A stretch of DNA of 64,000 bases from Rhyzopertha dominica. Taxonomy: Eukaryota; Arthropoda; Insecta; Coleoptera; Bostrichidae. A program made the position numbers and the translations under genes. The stretch covers positions 23,064,001-23,128,000 of the forward strand of contig QCXZ01000001.1 in NCBI GenBank assembly GCA_025024175.1. The letters run 5' to 3'. Shown in pieces: positions 21,800 through 35,185 of this stretch (within the stretch, counting starts at the first letter, position 1; each line of letters opens with the position of its first letter). The notes under the pieces were generated by a model, which was not told where the DNA came from, searched no databases, and was given only the letters and a program-made list of their open reading frames with translations.

Positions 21800-24700
21800 A
21801 ATAATTATCATCAAAGTACTGCTGAACCTGCTTTGGTAATATTCTCTATCGTTTATTTAAAACACGATTTTTCACAAAAATATAAAACTATTCAAAATAA
21901 ACACCAAGTCATTCAAAGCACAAAAAAGCAATACAAATTTGCAAAAATCGCTTTGTATCTACCAAAAACATCCTTACAATTTCAGTTCGCTTATTACGAG
22001 TAGAAATAAAAACAATTAAATTCATAATAGCTAATTTAGTCGAAATTTTCTTCATATTTTTCTCTAACAATTAAAATGTAAATCTCTAAACATTCATGCC
22101 CAAGCGAATTTAAAAACACATCTTATAAAATCACTATACAGTGGGTGCGAAATTCGAAATTGGATAACATTTATTAACAGCTGAAAAAAACTTTAATGCC
22201 GCTTTCAATCTGCCCGTAGCCCTTTTCTCTTTAAAGACAATAACTGAAACGTATTTTTGTTTTTAAGGTCCTATATTCCCTTAATTTGATCTGAAGCAAC
22301 TTTTTGGTGAGCACATTATTAGCGCTCTCTGTTAGTCCACATCTCACGAAGTTACCGAAAATTTTCTATCTTTATTATAATAAATATAATTATAATAATG
22401 TAATTATAATAAATAATTAATATGGCTAATTTGCTTATTTCTTATGGGGGCACAACTGGAGTTTTCCGAAATTGGAAAGTAACCTTCTCTCTAACAGTAT
22501 GTAACAATTAACTCTATCTGGTTGTCTCCCTTTCCAGAATAAAGTTTTCAAAAAATTCGCTAGTGGTTTATTATTATTGCTTTTTGTGCTTTTTGTCTTT
22601 ATATATTGTGTATAATTACACTCGTCTACTAAAAATAACAGTAAAATGTATTTATATAATACGTAAATACAAGCTAAAAATCCCAAAGTAGTTTGGCAGA
22701 ATAGAGTGATTCTTTTAATTAAATACAATTTTACTTTAACTTTTACTTTAAATTTCTTATTAACAAGCTTTCTACAATTATATTGCGTTTTTAACGGGCG
22801 GGTCTACGAAATTTTGGAATCAATTTATTAATGCTTGTTTGATACCCATGTAAATCACTACCTTAAGCTGGATGTACCGTGCAATACACACTCAAAAATG
22901 GAAAATAATAGTAAAGTCGTGACGTCAGATTCAACAAAAGCATTCCTGCAATCAGCGTGATAACTTAAATCGTTTATGATTCTACAGGCCCACGCTGCAG
23001 GCCAAAAATTCTGCTTGCACCGAATGAGTGTCTCCAAGATTATACCATAGCTTATCAAACTATGACAAAGTTAAAAACAAGCTATGCGTAAGATGCAACT
23101 GGAGACAGATTTTGATAAAAATATTTTTGCTAATTTGCCTGCAAGATCTTCAATGAGCAAGTTTCATTTCAGAGTGAGATCCAATTTTAAATACAAAAAA
23201 TTAACTGATTTCTTTAGATTTGTGCCAGCGTCCAGCGTCAATACTGTTCAATGAAAAATCATAATTTTAGTCTTAAAGGGATTAAAAGAAAAGCAAAACT
23301 TTTGACAACGATTCTTGACTGTTTTTAATACATCTATACCGCGCTATTTGTAGTTATGTAAGAAATATCATCCGAATATATCCGAAATTATGAACTTCGC
23401 ATCAGGCACTGCAAATGACAAATCATATACAGAGCACAATGTTCGACTTACTTGAAATATTACCATTAAGCACTATTAGTTCTATTGTTTGATAAATATG
23501 ACTCGATAGGTTGTATACTTTCATCACTGAAATTAAAATAAGAAAGCTTTTTGTAGAAAATTTTGTACGCAACACTATTACTCAAGACTATACTACTGTG
23601 TATTCTTTATTTTCATAACATCTAATTATTTCATCTAAGAGGTTGCAGTATTGCAGTAGTTTTTTTTTAACTATATTGACTTGACGTAGATATGTTCTTG
23701 TTTTCAAAATTTTTTTAAAGAACTTCCTTAGACCTAAACTGATGAGCTGTAATGACAGCGAAACAGATCTATCTGCAGTTGGTTGCGGTGCAGACAGCAC
23801 AGCATAGACATGCATTTTAATGTATGTCGGTTGTTGCCCGCTTGCAAAAAATGCCGTGGGGGCCTGCTGTCAAATTGAAGTATGCAGGTGCATACCAATT
23901 TGTCAGGCTACAGGTCACTTCCTTTAGGAAGTAGATCCCATTATGGCAGCTAGGTGGGCTTTGTCATCATGTCAGTGTAATGCTAACAGACGGCATTGCC
24001 ATCTAATTTCTTACTTCCATAGACTTTGATTATTATTGACAACAAAGATACCGGCCTGAAATTAGCAATGTCTGAAGGATCTCTTTTTTTATATATAGGG
24101 ACAACTAATGATATAACTAATTAGGAAATATGTTATTTTTATAGCAGATTTTAGTAACCTAGTTATTGGACTAAGAAAGAGATCTTTAATATATTTAATT
24201 ATGTATGCCTTGCCACACTAATTTAGAAAAAAAAATTGTAGTTAATAAAAGCCAGCTTTCGTAGGACATTGTTTCAATAGTTAGGGAGTAAGTTAGAAAA
24301 TTATGCAAGCATTACTGTCCTAGAAAAAAATACGGTATTCGACGAGGTTTCGAGATATCTAATATAAAATTTTGCAAACAACATATGACATCATCCCACT
24401 AAATCTACACGCTAAATTGAACGAGAAATGAACATACTTAAAAGTACTGGGCCATGTGCATGATTACTTAAAAATGAGAACGTATAATCCTCGTCCAGTT
24501 TTTAAAACCTCGAAATTATGAGCACATGATGGAATTTTGCGATTGGTTTATTCATAAAATATACTATGAACTGATGAGACAAGGTTCTCAAATACTTAGC
24601 TAAATTTATCATAAACATAATTTCCATGATTGTGCAATTGAAAACCCAAAAATTATTAGAAAAGTCAGGTTTCAGGACAAATTTCAATCTGTAGTTCGAC

Positions 24701-26192
24701 TTTACTCATAAGGCAGAATCTATTATTCTTGATGTGCACACATTCGTTTTTTAGGTAATTGGCATCTTAAGCTCGCTTATATGCGACATAACGATATTTG
24801 GAATTTCTTAAACTGAAATTTCATATTACTTGAACGGTCTTTGCTTTGTTGCTTGATTTACGATTTCAGACGGCGCGCTAGTCTGGTGCCTGCATGGTCA
24901 CCCTACTTAATTTCTTGTAGGGTATTATTTTTGTTTCGTACCTACTTATGGTTATTATTGTTTTCTTAGTTTAAATAATATTAGTTAAAAAAATAAAAAA
25001 ATCCAATATGATGCTAATAAGAAATGAGAGAATTATTAATCACATTTGCTCGAAAACAAATGAAAAATTTACCGCTAATACATTTCCGTGATCTACAAGA
25101 TACTCGTAAGTTTTGAACGACAGTAGTAAAATTGAAGCATGAGAACAATTATTGATGAAAAAAGCTCAAAAGTTAGTGAATTTAATTACCCAATATTACG
25201 TACACGTGTGAGTAGGTATGCATATTATATTCCTCCAGACACCAAAAAAACTGTTGGCTTACTAGCAAAGAAATGCTCTTGACTTGTGGATTGTAACAGC
25301 CAGCTATAAATACACATGCATTTTTATGCTACTGATTATTTTTATTGTAAAGAAACAGGGTATATAACAAAAATTTCCAGGTTATCACTGACCGACATTT
25401 ATTACTGAAAGAACAAGTAAATCCATTGTGAATGTACGACACACAAAATCTTACCCGAAATGTTTTTGTGTTATAGTTAAGGGCTCTAGTTCTAGCGTTC
25501 GTTGCGTATTTCGAATTTTCATCAGAAACGTTTCCGTTCTTATTAAATGAACAAACTACTAAATTGAGATTGCAGTCAAATATTATTATAGTGTTTATAA
25601 GTTTATTTAAAGGTTTAAATTTAATAAAACAAATTAAAATGTTATTTACTCGATAGCCTTCAACTTTTGCTCTTTATCTAAAGAACCAAAACTAAAAAGT
25701 ATATAAGAGAACGACATTGCAGAATGTAAAACTTGCTAGAAGTCAAATTTTTTGGTGAAAAGCTAAACAAGTTCAGTAAACATGTGTTCGCTAGTTGTGT
25801 ACGTTCATGATCTTTTTTCAAAACAAAAATGGCTTTATCTTTATTCGGAAACTTAAGGGAATCCTTATAAATCAAGTCGGATATGATCGAGAGCTAAACA
25901 TTAATAACAAACAAACCAAGAAATGCCATCAATCCACTTTCACTCTTAATTATATTATTCGAAAATTCGTAGATAAATATTACATCTAGTTCCATTAATA
26001 TAGGTGGAGAAAACGCCAAAAGCTTAAAAATTGTGCATTTTAATTTAAAAAATGGATCATAAAGCTGGAGTTTGTTATTATTGAACATTAGTTATTGAGT
26101 ATTTTTAATGCAGAATTAATGAGATCACATCGTAATTTATTAATGTGATTGGCTGTTTGTTATATTGACTGAGGTTACAGTGACTCCTTATT
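21800..26192. other. Intergenic DNA upstream of the cuticular gene
   Basis: AT-rich with no supported gene. A dispersed repeat at 23725-23985 shares blocks with 51425-51615. Nothing else was recognised. Confidence 0.45.
23725..23985. repeat. Dispersed repeat, related to 51425-51615
   Basis: The block around ACAGATCTATCTGCAGTTGG is shared in the same orientation with 51550-51605, while the block around GGTCACTTCCTTTAGGAAGT is shared in inverted orientation with 51480-51515. The two copies therefore differ by an internal rearrangement. Confidence 0.6.
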
Positions 26193-26372
26193 AGATAGTT
26201 ATCCTTATGATAATGTTCGTGTTAAATGGTGGGATAGAGCTAGTTGGCTGTGGAAAGGAGCTGAACTAGTGGTAACTTACGAGACTGCACCTACCTAATG
26301 TTAACAAGAGCACGTGGGGAAAAGAAACTATATATAAGAGGTGGTACATCTAATATTTTGTTATAGTATCGG
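26193..26372 (+). promoter_or_regulatory. Core promoter of the cuticular gene: TATA box with upstream GATA cluster
   Basis: TATATATAAG at 26329-26338 lies about 85 bp before the start codon, which places the transcription start near 26360-26372 and gives a 5' untranslated leader of about 50 nt. Three GATA-type motifs cluster at 26193-26213 (AGATAG, TTATCC, TGATAA), and an E-box CACGTG sits at 26311-26316. Many insect cuticle genes use TATA promoters. The GATA and E-box roles are inference. Confidence 0.55.
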
Positions 26373-26414
26373 TGTGGTATAGTGCATGGTTGTATTTGGT
26401 AGTGTATAGACATA

Positions 26415-26435
26415 ATGGCGTTCTTGATCAAATTG
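26415..26435 (+). CDS. Exon 1 coding part: start of signal peptide (7 codons)
   Basis: The ATG at 26415 opens seven codons, MAFLIKL, directly followed by a consensus donor, GTGAGT, at 26436. A TATA box lies about 85 bp upstream. Joined in phase 0 to the exon at 50149 it yields MAFLIKLTSLFLVTALASA and then Gln-Gln: a short N-region, a hydrophobic core and an Ala-Ser-Ala cleavage site. No other ATG exon that would complete this signal peptide was seen. A nearer, unrecognised first exon cannot be excluded, so RNA evidence would settle the link. Confidence 0.68.
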
Positions 26436-29400
26436 GTGAGTGATATTTTATTAATAATGAAAACTAGTGGAAAAAGTGCGTTTTGTGATAAACAAAATGC
26501 TGATATAGTGGCAAAATAGATACTTTTTATTATTCGGAAACAGCTATTACTTGAACACTGCTATTGTGTATACAATTTTTAAATTAGATGCTGGCATATT
26601 GAATTATTTTTAATTGTAGGGTATATTCACAAGATCTTCACAAAAAATTTTATTTACGGTATATGTATCCCATTGTATTGTTTCATGTTAAAACTATTCT
26701 ATTGGAGCTCAGAAATTTATGTTGTCTTTACGGTAGATTATTTATATTTGGCTAAATTTAACACTAAAAATTATTCTTACTGTTATAGTGTTCAATTATT
26801 GCAAAAATTGAAAATAACACAAAAATGAGTTCAGAAAAACAGTATCCGACCTGTTTGTGTCTACTTTCGTTTATAATCGCCAAACACAACCAAAATTAAA
26901 AAAAAACTTCAGAATGACAGCGGCTATAATATTAAATGTTTGAGTCGTTTTAAAGTTTTTGTTACTATTAAAGCTCGTAGACTACCCTTAATCTCTACTC
27001 TACTGATTTTCATCCTGATCAAACATTTCTAAAAACCAATCAAAAAACTCAATTTCGGTCAATTATGTCATTTTCAACGAATCAAAACACTATTATAGTG
27101 GGAATTTTCACAAGAGCAAATTCTTGCTGTAATAATTTAAGGTAGGTTTTTGATGGCAACAAAAATTGTTGGCTTGACGTCTGTCATCAAACTCTACTAT
27201 AAAATGAGTGGAACAAGATTTAATACGTCTTTACTCAATGAGTAATATTGAAACAGTGTTTCTGCTCGTTACGTCAAAAAATAATCTATCGAATACCACA
27301 CGAGAGTGAGAATAAATTAGAAAATAATTCTCCAGAGAACTTTTATATTCTGTCAAATTATTTTCAAATTATTCTCACTCTCTTGTGATATTATAACTGA
27401 AAATATAATCCAAAAGTAGTTAGTCCTTAAATTTATTAGTATAATTGGCAGTTTCTGCCACTGAAAACAGATATNTATGTGTGCATTGAATGCTATGCGC
27501 AATGCGTTGTTAAGAAAGCAGAAAGCTAAAAAAACTGAATAAAAGTGTCGCAGGAAAAATGAAATAAACTATGCAACGTAAGGTTCTTTTGGTACCTACA
27601 GATTTGATACTCGTCACGCCAATAATAACTGTTTTTCTTCTGTGCTTACAAACTGCGCACATGAAGAATACATAAATTAAAATCCACGCATGAACTACGC
27701 GATATGTCAAACCACGCGCCATAATCAGTATACGAGTTAAAAATACTAGAGACGATTTATTGCTATTCTACTCGTAGATCTCGAGAAACGATATAATCTG
27801 TTTTGAATTGTGCTCTGTCGATTTGCAAGTATAATTGCACACAGAAGTCCTTGCCTCGCCATACAATACTGTTATCTGTCAGGTACCTTATGTTCCTGAC
27901 CTTGTTATTGCTGTAAAATAATTCGTGAAAAGACTTTGAAGATTCGAATGCTTTATTTTATATTAAACGCGCATACTAGCTCTATCATTTTTGTAAAATA
28001 ACCTAAGTTCTATTTTCCCTAGAAAGTGATAATATACAATAGCAAATATATAGGTGTACACCTAAATACTATATCATTTATAATAACATTTTTTACTTTC
28101 CTTTAATTATAGCTTGTGCATTATAATTTTTAAACATATATCACTAAAAAATACTGATTATCCTTAAAAAAATGATAAAACACTAAACAATAAAAATGTC
28201 TGTACACAATTAACTGTACATATATTTACTTATCTTATCTTCATAATCCGATTCAACCTAGAATGCTTATAAATGATTTCATTTTCCTTTTATATTCTTA
28301 ATTTAAACAGAATGCTCTTTTATAAGTATAAGTAAGTTGATATCTGCTAAGAAAAATGCAGTTTATTAAATTTCTCGAAAACCATAAGTATGACATAGTG
28401 ACATGAAAATGGTTTAACTCTGCATTTAATAAAACCACTAAGATATAAATTATAACTTACTATTTAAAAAAAATCAGTTTTCTATGTCTGAATTCATCTA
28501 GTTGTAAGCTTTGTATCATAGCAGTCAATGAGAATAGGACAGAATCTTAGTAGTAAAATAGTATTTTCATTCGTCTGTTAAACATATTGTCCTATATTCA
28601 TTACCTTCGGAGATATTTTCTTAAACACTGTAAATGTCATTTTTCACAAAAAATTTTTGGTTAAAAAGAAAACCAAAATTCAGTAGAGATTAAGCAAATG
28701 CTATATGCAAGGTGTTCTATTTAAAACACTATTTATTTATTATTCAGAATATTGGAATGGGTATAGAACATTTTTTACCTTTACATTTGCTATTGTTAAT
28801 TGGATACTAATGATTAGGTGTGTTCGTGTTAAATTATTTGTGTAAAAAATATGTAAATAATTAGTAAACAACGCAATCTAAAAATCTAAAAAGTGTAAAC
28901 AGTTGGTGAATAGTGTAAAAAAATTACCACCAACCGCTTTTTATCGTTAATTTGGATTTTTAAAACTCTACACGAAATTAATATTAAAAATAAAGAGCAT
29001 GTTAAACGATAACCATGCAAATCTTTCCACACTTGTTCTGAACAATTTTTCTCAAATTAATTAAGCACTCTGATTTGGGAAATACTATCTGTAGATTAAC
29101 TTGACGGAATATGTTTATTTTATGACGTTACAAAATAAACGCGCTTTCATAAATTTCTGCCATTTCTTATTTTTATTGGTATGATTAATTAAACTTAGTA
29201 ATACCTAGCTTATACTTAATTTAACGCCAATACCGACTAAAAAACCAACACAGATAGTCCTCATCATGGTACGAAACCGAAAGAGTACGTAACATCTCAA
29301 GTATGCTAAATTGCAGGTCTAGGTCCATTTGTCAGTAGTTCCACTTGATTGCATAGTGTTTTTCTTCCACTGTCAGATAGAGGACAGTTTCAGCAAATAT

Positions 29401-31600
29401 GCTGGTATGGGAAATCCTGTATATTGTTATTCAGTGTAGGAATTCATAAAAGCTATTTTTAAGAGTTGAGTGCAGTTTACAAATTGGCCAAAAACTCGTT
29501 ATTTTGAAGGAAGAAATATAGTAAATAGTCGATAACAATACAGATACTAGCTGTTTATAACATATATTATTCGGTTCGGTCAAAACAAGTAATTTAAACT
29601 ACTTCTTTTTGTATTAACTATGTATTATGCAGTCAGTTTGTTTAATCATTCGTGGTACTGATTAACATGATAACTACAGTCGGTTCAGTGGCTTAAAATA
29701 ATTAGTTAAATTTCTAGCGGATAACTAACAGAATGTATAAAATGCATTCTTTAATCATGTTGTACATTTATAGATATATGTAAACTTACTCATTAGCTCA
29801 TTAACATCAAATAAAATGAGTTTTACCAATTATAGTGACAAACTATTAGATGCATAAAATTAGATTTTATATTATCCTGTATGATTGGTTCTCAAAACAA
29901 CCAAAATGTCTATTTTAGCGCAAATCAATATAATCTTAGGGTATGTTTACTCTAATATAAAAATTACTTTTTAAATAAAATTATCAAAATTATTGTTGTT
30001 ATGACTAAACAAGCAGGATTACTACAAAAATCAAACTTCCCTGTTATTATTTATACTTAACAGAAGAAATCATAATCGCAGTTATCTGCAACGGAAACTT
30101 TTTATTCATTAATCAAGTCTGCCATGACCAACAAGCCTTTGTCTACAAATTCCTTCCTTATTACTCAGCCACTTCTAGAACGAGTTATATACATGCAAAT
30201 CTGTACCATTCATCGGTGAAAGTCCTTCGACCCAGCTATGAAAGTACAGATTTCGATGAATATAGATTTTTTGACTTGAAGGTGGGCGAAAAAATGTGGA
30301 AAGTCTGCGATGATGTCCGAGAAAAAGACCGTGAAATTCTCCTTTACGCCAAATCCACACACTGTATCGGTGATCGATTGCACAAATAGACACGAAAGGT
30401 CTGATTTAATAATAGCTGTGCATTGCTGCAAATTAGAGTGCAACATGGTTTACAAAAAACTTCGCTTTTATACCACATTGTTGCACACCGTTATTGGGAA
30501 AACCGGATTGGAGCGATTGGGTAACGGAGGAATCAAAGAACGTATGGGAATAGCCAGGAAAAAAGCATTTCATCTAATTGGGCGACTATGGCTTGTTAAA
30601 CTTTTTTGTGATGGTCAAAAACATCCCACGACATGTTGTTGGATAATTATATTAATGTTATTAATTTTCACGGACTCGCGTGTTGATTATGTACTAGTAA
30701 GCAATTTTTTTTTGTTAAAGTATTGGCAGTGTCTATCATTCACTGGATATACATAATATCATTTGATTCGAGTACTCCGAGATATACTATAAAGGAACTA
30801 GTTTTCATGAATTTCAGTAATAACTTTCTGACATGCAGTTGTCTCAAATAATTTTTTTTTGTAAAAACAGAAGTTACTGAAGAATCAAATTATTTTTTGG
30901 AAGAATTTGTCCGCACATTTTTATGTTTTTATTTTAAAGAGAACTCGTTCGTCTTATAGTGGCGCTCATGTCATTTTCTGCATATAGTAGAAACAGTAAA
31001 TACGATTCTCGTACAGCAAAATAAGTACAAGGCTCATTTACCAATTTAACGGTTAGAAATTACACAACTTCCAAATATATTTGCCTAAGATTACAGCAAG
31101 TTTGATGGCGTTAAGTTTGCATAAAAATGATGACGTGAGTCAACTGCTAACGTAAACCGAGCATATAATACTTGTTCAGTTGAAGTCAGTGATGCCAAAA
31201 TTGAAGATTAATTCTAATTCGTCGGGTACGTACTCGTACTTCAAAGGTTTCTATTTAACGGTATATAATGTTTATATGCAAATGGAAAAGAAGAAACACA
31301 ACTGTTTTTGCATTGCATCAACAGACTTTAAGCGATAGATATGCATTTGATGTTTCGGTTATTATAATTTTCGCAAAAGATCGTAAAAGATCAGGAAATT
31401 TAGAATTTTTGGGCAATGCTAAAAAACTGTTGAAATTGAGTTTTTCAAGAATAGTTAAGTTTTATCTAAACTCAACAGAAATTAAGCTACGAAGTTTTGA
31501 AAAGGAAAGGATATCTCATTACTTAAAAATGTTTTGCAATATACAAATTCTTTAACGTGCTTTATATCTTCCCGCATTGTATCGCCAATTTGAATTTTGT
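26436..31600 (+). other. First part of intron 1: AT-rich, few recognisable elements
   Basis: Noncoding AT-rich sequence after the exon 1 donor. I see only one small hairpin (27298-27388) and a 148-codon open frame at 30310-30756 with no recognisable motif, which I do not call a gene. Intron 1 as a whole runs 26436-50148. Confidence 0.6.
27298..27388. repeat. Short palindromic hairpin element (about 90 bp)
   Basis: Arms CACGAGAGTGAGAATAA and its near reverse complement at 27371-27388 enclose a short A/T-rich middle that is itself partly self-complementary. It looks like a miniature inverted-repeat element within intron 1. Confidence 0.55.
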
Positions 31601-31639
31601 AATTGGTTACTACCCAACGCTGAAAGTTAACCATCCAAA

Positions 31640-32433
31640 ATGGTGTTTACCATCGTTGAATTTGTGGAAACTGGGTATATTTTAGAGATCGCAGCATCAA
31701 TGAATTGCATCCGGATAAGCCTATCAATCATAAATACGTCTCGGAACGAAATTTTAGAGAGATTGGAATGTTTCAGAATCAGAAACATTAAACCTTCCAT
31801 GTTGTTGCTGCTGAAGCTAATGCTGTTGCCGTTTTGGGTCGTGTTATACAATCTGTCAACATGTCTTCATTCTTCAAGATTTTTCACAATCAAAATTTAT
31901 TTGCAACATGAATTAAATGAAGACGATTTTGACAGGATGGAATTCTGTAAAACTTTAACGGAACGTATCAGCAATAACCCACCTCTCCTTTACAATATTT
32001 GCTTCTCAGACGAGTCTGCATTTTTCTGAAGTGGCCATGCTAATCGGCATAACTGCAAAAACTAGAGCGATTTCAATCCTAACCAGACAAAAAGTAATAA
32101 TGTGTGGGCAAAGATATTAGGTGGTCGTATTCTGGGTCCTTTCTTCCACAAGGAAAATTTTAACGGTTATTATTTTTATTTCGGTGTGCTAGGTACACGA
32201 ATTTATTTCCACATCATTAGCATCGTGGGACAACATGAGGTGTTGCGTAAAAGTGAACTAGTTTTTCAGCAAGACCTACTGAATATCCAACAAGTATCTA
32301 GATTTTACAGCCTAGAGTTTTTCTTCCGGAGACACTTGCAGTCGAAAGTTTTTGAGACGCAACCCTTGGGTCGAAGAATTGTGTTTGAATGCCAGCAGGA
32401 GATAAATTTCTGTCTTTGGGGATACTTGAAGTA
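31640..32433 (+). pseudogene. IS630/mariner-type transposase (insect DUF4817-like family), degraded
   Basis: Reading the frames together recovers the family layout: an N-terminal segment starting MVFTIVEFVE, then a block KIYLQHELNEDDFDRMEFC, then NNPPLLYNICFSDESAFF with the first catalytic Asp, then NVWAKILGGRILGPFF, then VFQQD with the second catalytic Asp, and a C-terminal WGYLK. At least one stop (after SAFF) and several frame changes separate these blocks, so it is a dead copy inside intron 1. Such cut-and-paste transposases are common in insects. I did not find convincing terminal inverted repeats. The family name is from pattern recognition only. Confidence 0.75.
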
Positions 32434-35116
32434 AAACACAACTAGCATCCTTGGAATGTATGTATGGAGGTTGAAGTTGACCCATTTGGAAAACTTAATC
32501 AGTTGTAACTTGATGTAATTTGACACACTGCTTTTTAAAATTAAATTTTCGAAAGAAAATTTATAGTTATTCCTACGCATATTCAAAAAGGGCTTTGAAA
32601 GACCTTCGAAATAAGGAATTATCGATCCGTCTTCCATATTCAAAAATTAAAAGTGGGAGCTGCCAAGGGTAGGGTACTATTCTGAGAACTTTGACGTCAC
32701 AAGATGTCGCCCTCAGAAATAAGATCAACATATTTCAGGCTTTGGAATGGATCGTTTTCATTGAAATGCCTGGTATAGGTGCATGGCATAAACTTAAATA
32801 ATGATTGAAGAATGAAGAGCTGGATTCTTCGGGAGCATGAGTTATGTCTCAATCGGTACGCTTCCAGTCCCATTAGATAGAATCCTTCGCCATTCCAACT
32901 AAGTTACATTGGTATGGGGAAACATTCTCCAACCTCAGCCATCTTCTTAGCGTTAGTGTCAGCCTGTTTAAAAATTAAAACTATTTCGTTCAAGTTTAAG
33001 GGTTTTTAAGGAGAGTGTCGCTATAAGGCATGCAGGAAGAGTTGTATCGTGTAAATTGTTTTTAATAGAAGCGGCGGAGTTGAGTTTGCCAGGTTGCAGC
33101 AAATACAATTTTTTTCCTCTTCTACAACAATGATAACCTCAAACATTGAGGATTTTTTAATTGCTGAAGATGCCATTTTACAGCAGCATCTTTTAACATA
33201 GAGTAGCAAGACCATAAAGTTGAGAGCTTTACTTTCTCTGTCTTTTCCGAAAAGTATGCAAGAAGTACCTTTTCGCTAGCACTATTAATATTCTTTGCAG
33301 TTTTCTGCTTTTGGAAGCACGTGTATTCTTTTTCATAGATGAAGGGAGGTTTTCGAGGCAGTAGTGATCCGGACCATGAATTATATTACCGTTTGTTTGT
33401 GTCAGTTTCCTTTCATTTCTCCTTTATTGAATTGTGTTGTAGTATATTGTTATTTAAATTAACTAGGGCACATTTCAAAACTTCTGGCAACGCTGCGGTA
33501 TATAACCGTTTCAGAAAATTGTAAATCGCTCAATGTCAGGTTAACAATGAGAAATTTTGAATATGCACTAATAGAGTGAAACCTGCAGTTTCATTTAGAA
33601 AATGGAACCATGTTAAAATATATTTTTATGAGCAAGAGAAATTACAGTTGAACATCTTCATTAGATCTTAACACAGATTCTCGTTAACGAACTTTTTTTA
33701 TGGGAGAGCTTGGTACTTCTAATTAATACAAATGTTTCATGTATGAAATGTCGCTAACTGCTTTACCTCTTCAGTTGTATTTCAAGGCCAACAGAAAGGA
33801 CAGTTATAGTTATCCATCGTTCGATTGCTCCAGCTACACATTACGTTGAATTTTTACCGTTTCCTTATTCACGATCGTCAATCTAGACTGCGTTTTTATG
33901 CATTCTTTACACAAGGTCTCCTATCATGGGCGTATAGATCGTGAGCAGGTACAGACCACACCCCAGACACCTTTAAACTACTACGTCTAATCAGTATTTT
34001 TATGTTTTCAAACATGAACACGACTCTTTAAAAGCATGTGATATCTACTACAGTTAACATTTGTATAGGAAACATTCACACTTGGAATCAATTTTTTTCC
34101 AGTTACAGCAAGAAGTTGATGCGAAAGGCAAATTACAATTATGTAACTAACTATTGAAACACTCGTGTATATTCTTGAATGTTAAATTGCAGATTAGATG
34201 TGGATAATTAATCGCGGTCTAGCGATTTTCCTTACAGATGAGCGTAATTTTATTAGCTGGGATATAAGTGGGATGTGCTTTAATATTTTTTCATTACGTA
34301 CGTTCTTTTAAATATCCGCATTTTCGAATTTTTCTTAGGAGGGCCGCTATCTGTTTACGTAAAGTAAATTTGCAGCTGGGATCAAATCGTTACAGTTAAT
34401 GCACTGAAATTTATTCTAATATGAGCGCCAAACAGTGAAAGTTCATTGTGAGCAATAAGATACGACTTGACTGGGTGTAGGTATGTAAAAAATAAGATAC
34501 CGATAATACCAAACGCGCATAATTCCTCAACCCATGGGGTAATAGTGCACAGGTGGTGGGGAATTGAGCCCATGCGGTAACTGTACATTTCAGGCCACAC
34601 ATAAGCACGAATTGAACTAAGAACATACTTTATTCAATATTCATCTAATTCATGGTCATCACACAGATCTTGGTGTTCCAATTCTGATTGATCGCTTGAT
34701 TCCAATATCGCCATTATTAATCTTTATTTTCTTATTTTTCTTGCCTCCCTTGTTTCCTGCTTCCTTCTTTTTGTTCTCCTTCTTAATAATTTTTGCTGTG
34801 CCATTTTGTTTGTTGAGTGTGGTTAATTTAAAACGTTTCCTATAGCCACATCTATTTTTTCTCGGCAGTTATACTTTCTTTTCAGTAGCTCCTTCCAATT
34901 TATTCTTATTAGCAGTAGCCGTAAATATTTCAGAATGTTGCTGTGCCCGAGATTAACATTAGCTTTTGCATTGGAATCTGCAGTCTCTCGATTGGCTGTA
35001 CCATTCTGTATTTCTGTTGGGGTAAGTCTCAAGTCGGTCGGATACCAAGTATTTTCAGCGCCTTGTGATTTAGTATTTACAAGGAGGATAACTGTAAGCA
35101 CCTGGTAAAAGTCCAG

Positions 35117-35185
35117 TGCACCATTACCCCAAAGTGGAGCGCGCAATTATCCCAAAGTGGTGCGCACAATTACCCCAAAATCCCT
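35117..35185. repeat. Short tandem repeat, about three units of 23 bp
   Basis: Units built on GCGCACAATTACCCCAAAG repeat about three times with several mismatches. It is local, with no other copies noticed in the window. Confidence 0.6.

Noticed and set aside
30310..30756. 148-codon open frame on the plus strand in intron 1
   Set aside because: No recognisable domain, antisense overlaps of similar length, AT-rich like its surroundings; probably a chance frame.
34640..35146. 107-codon minus-strand frame followed by a Lys/Arg-rich and acidic stretch
   Set aside because: It has a transposase-tail flavour, but no catalytic or DNA-binding motif could be identified.
35117..35185. CRISPR-like short repeats
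   Set aside because: Only about three degenerate contiguous units without spacers, in a eukaryotic genome.
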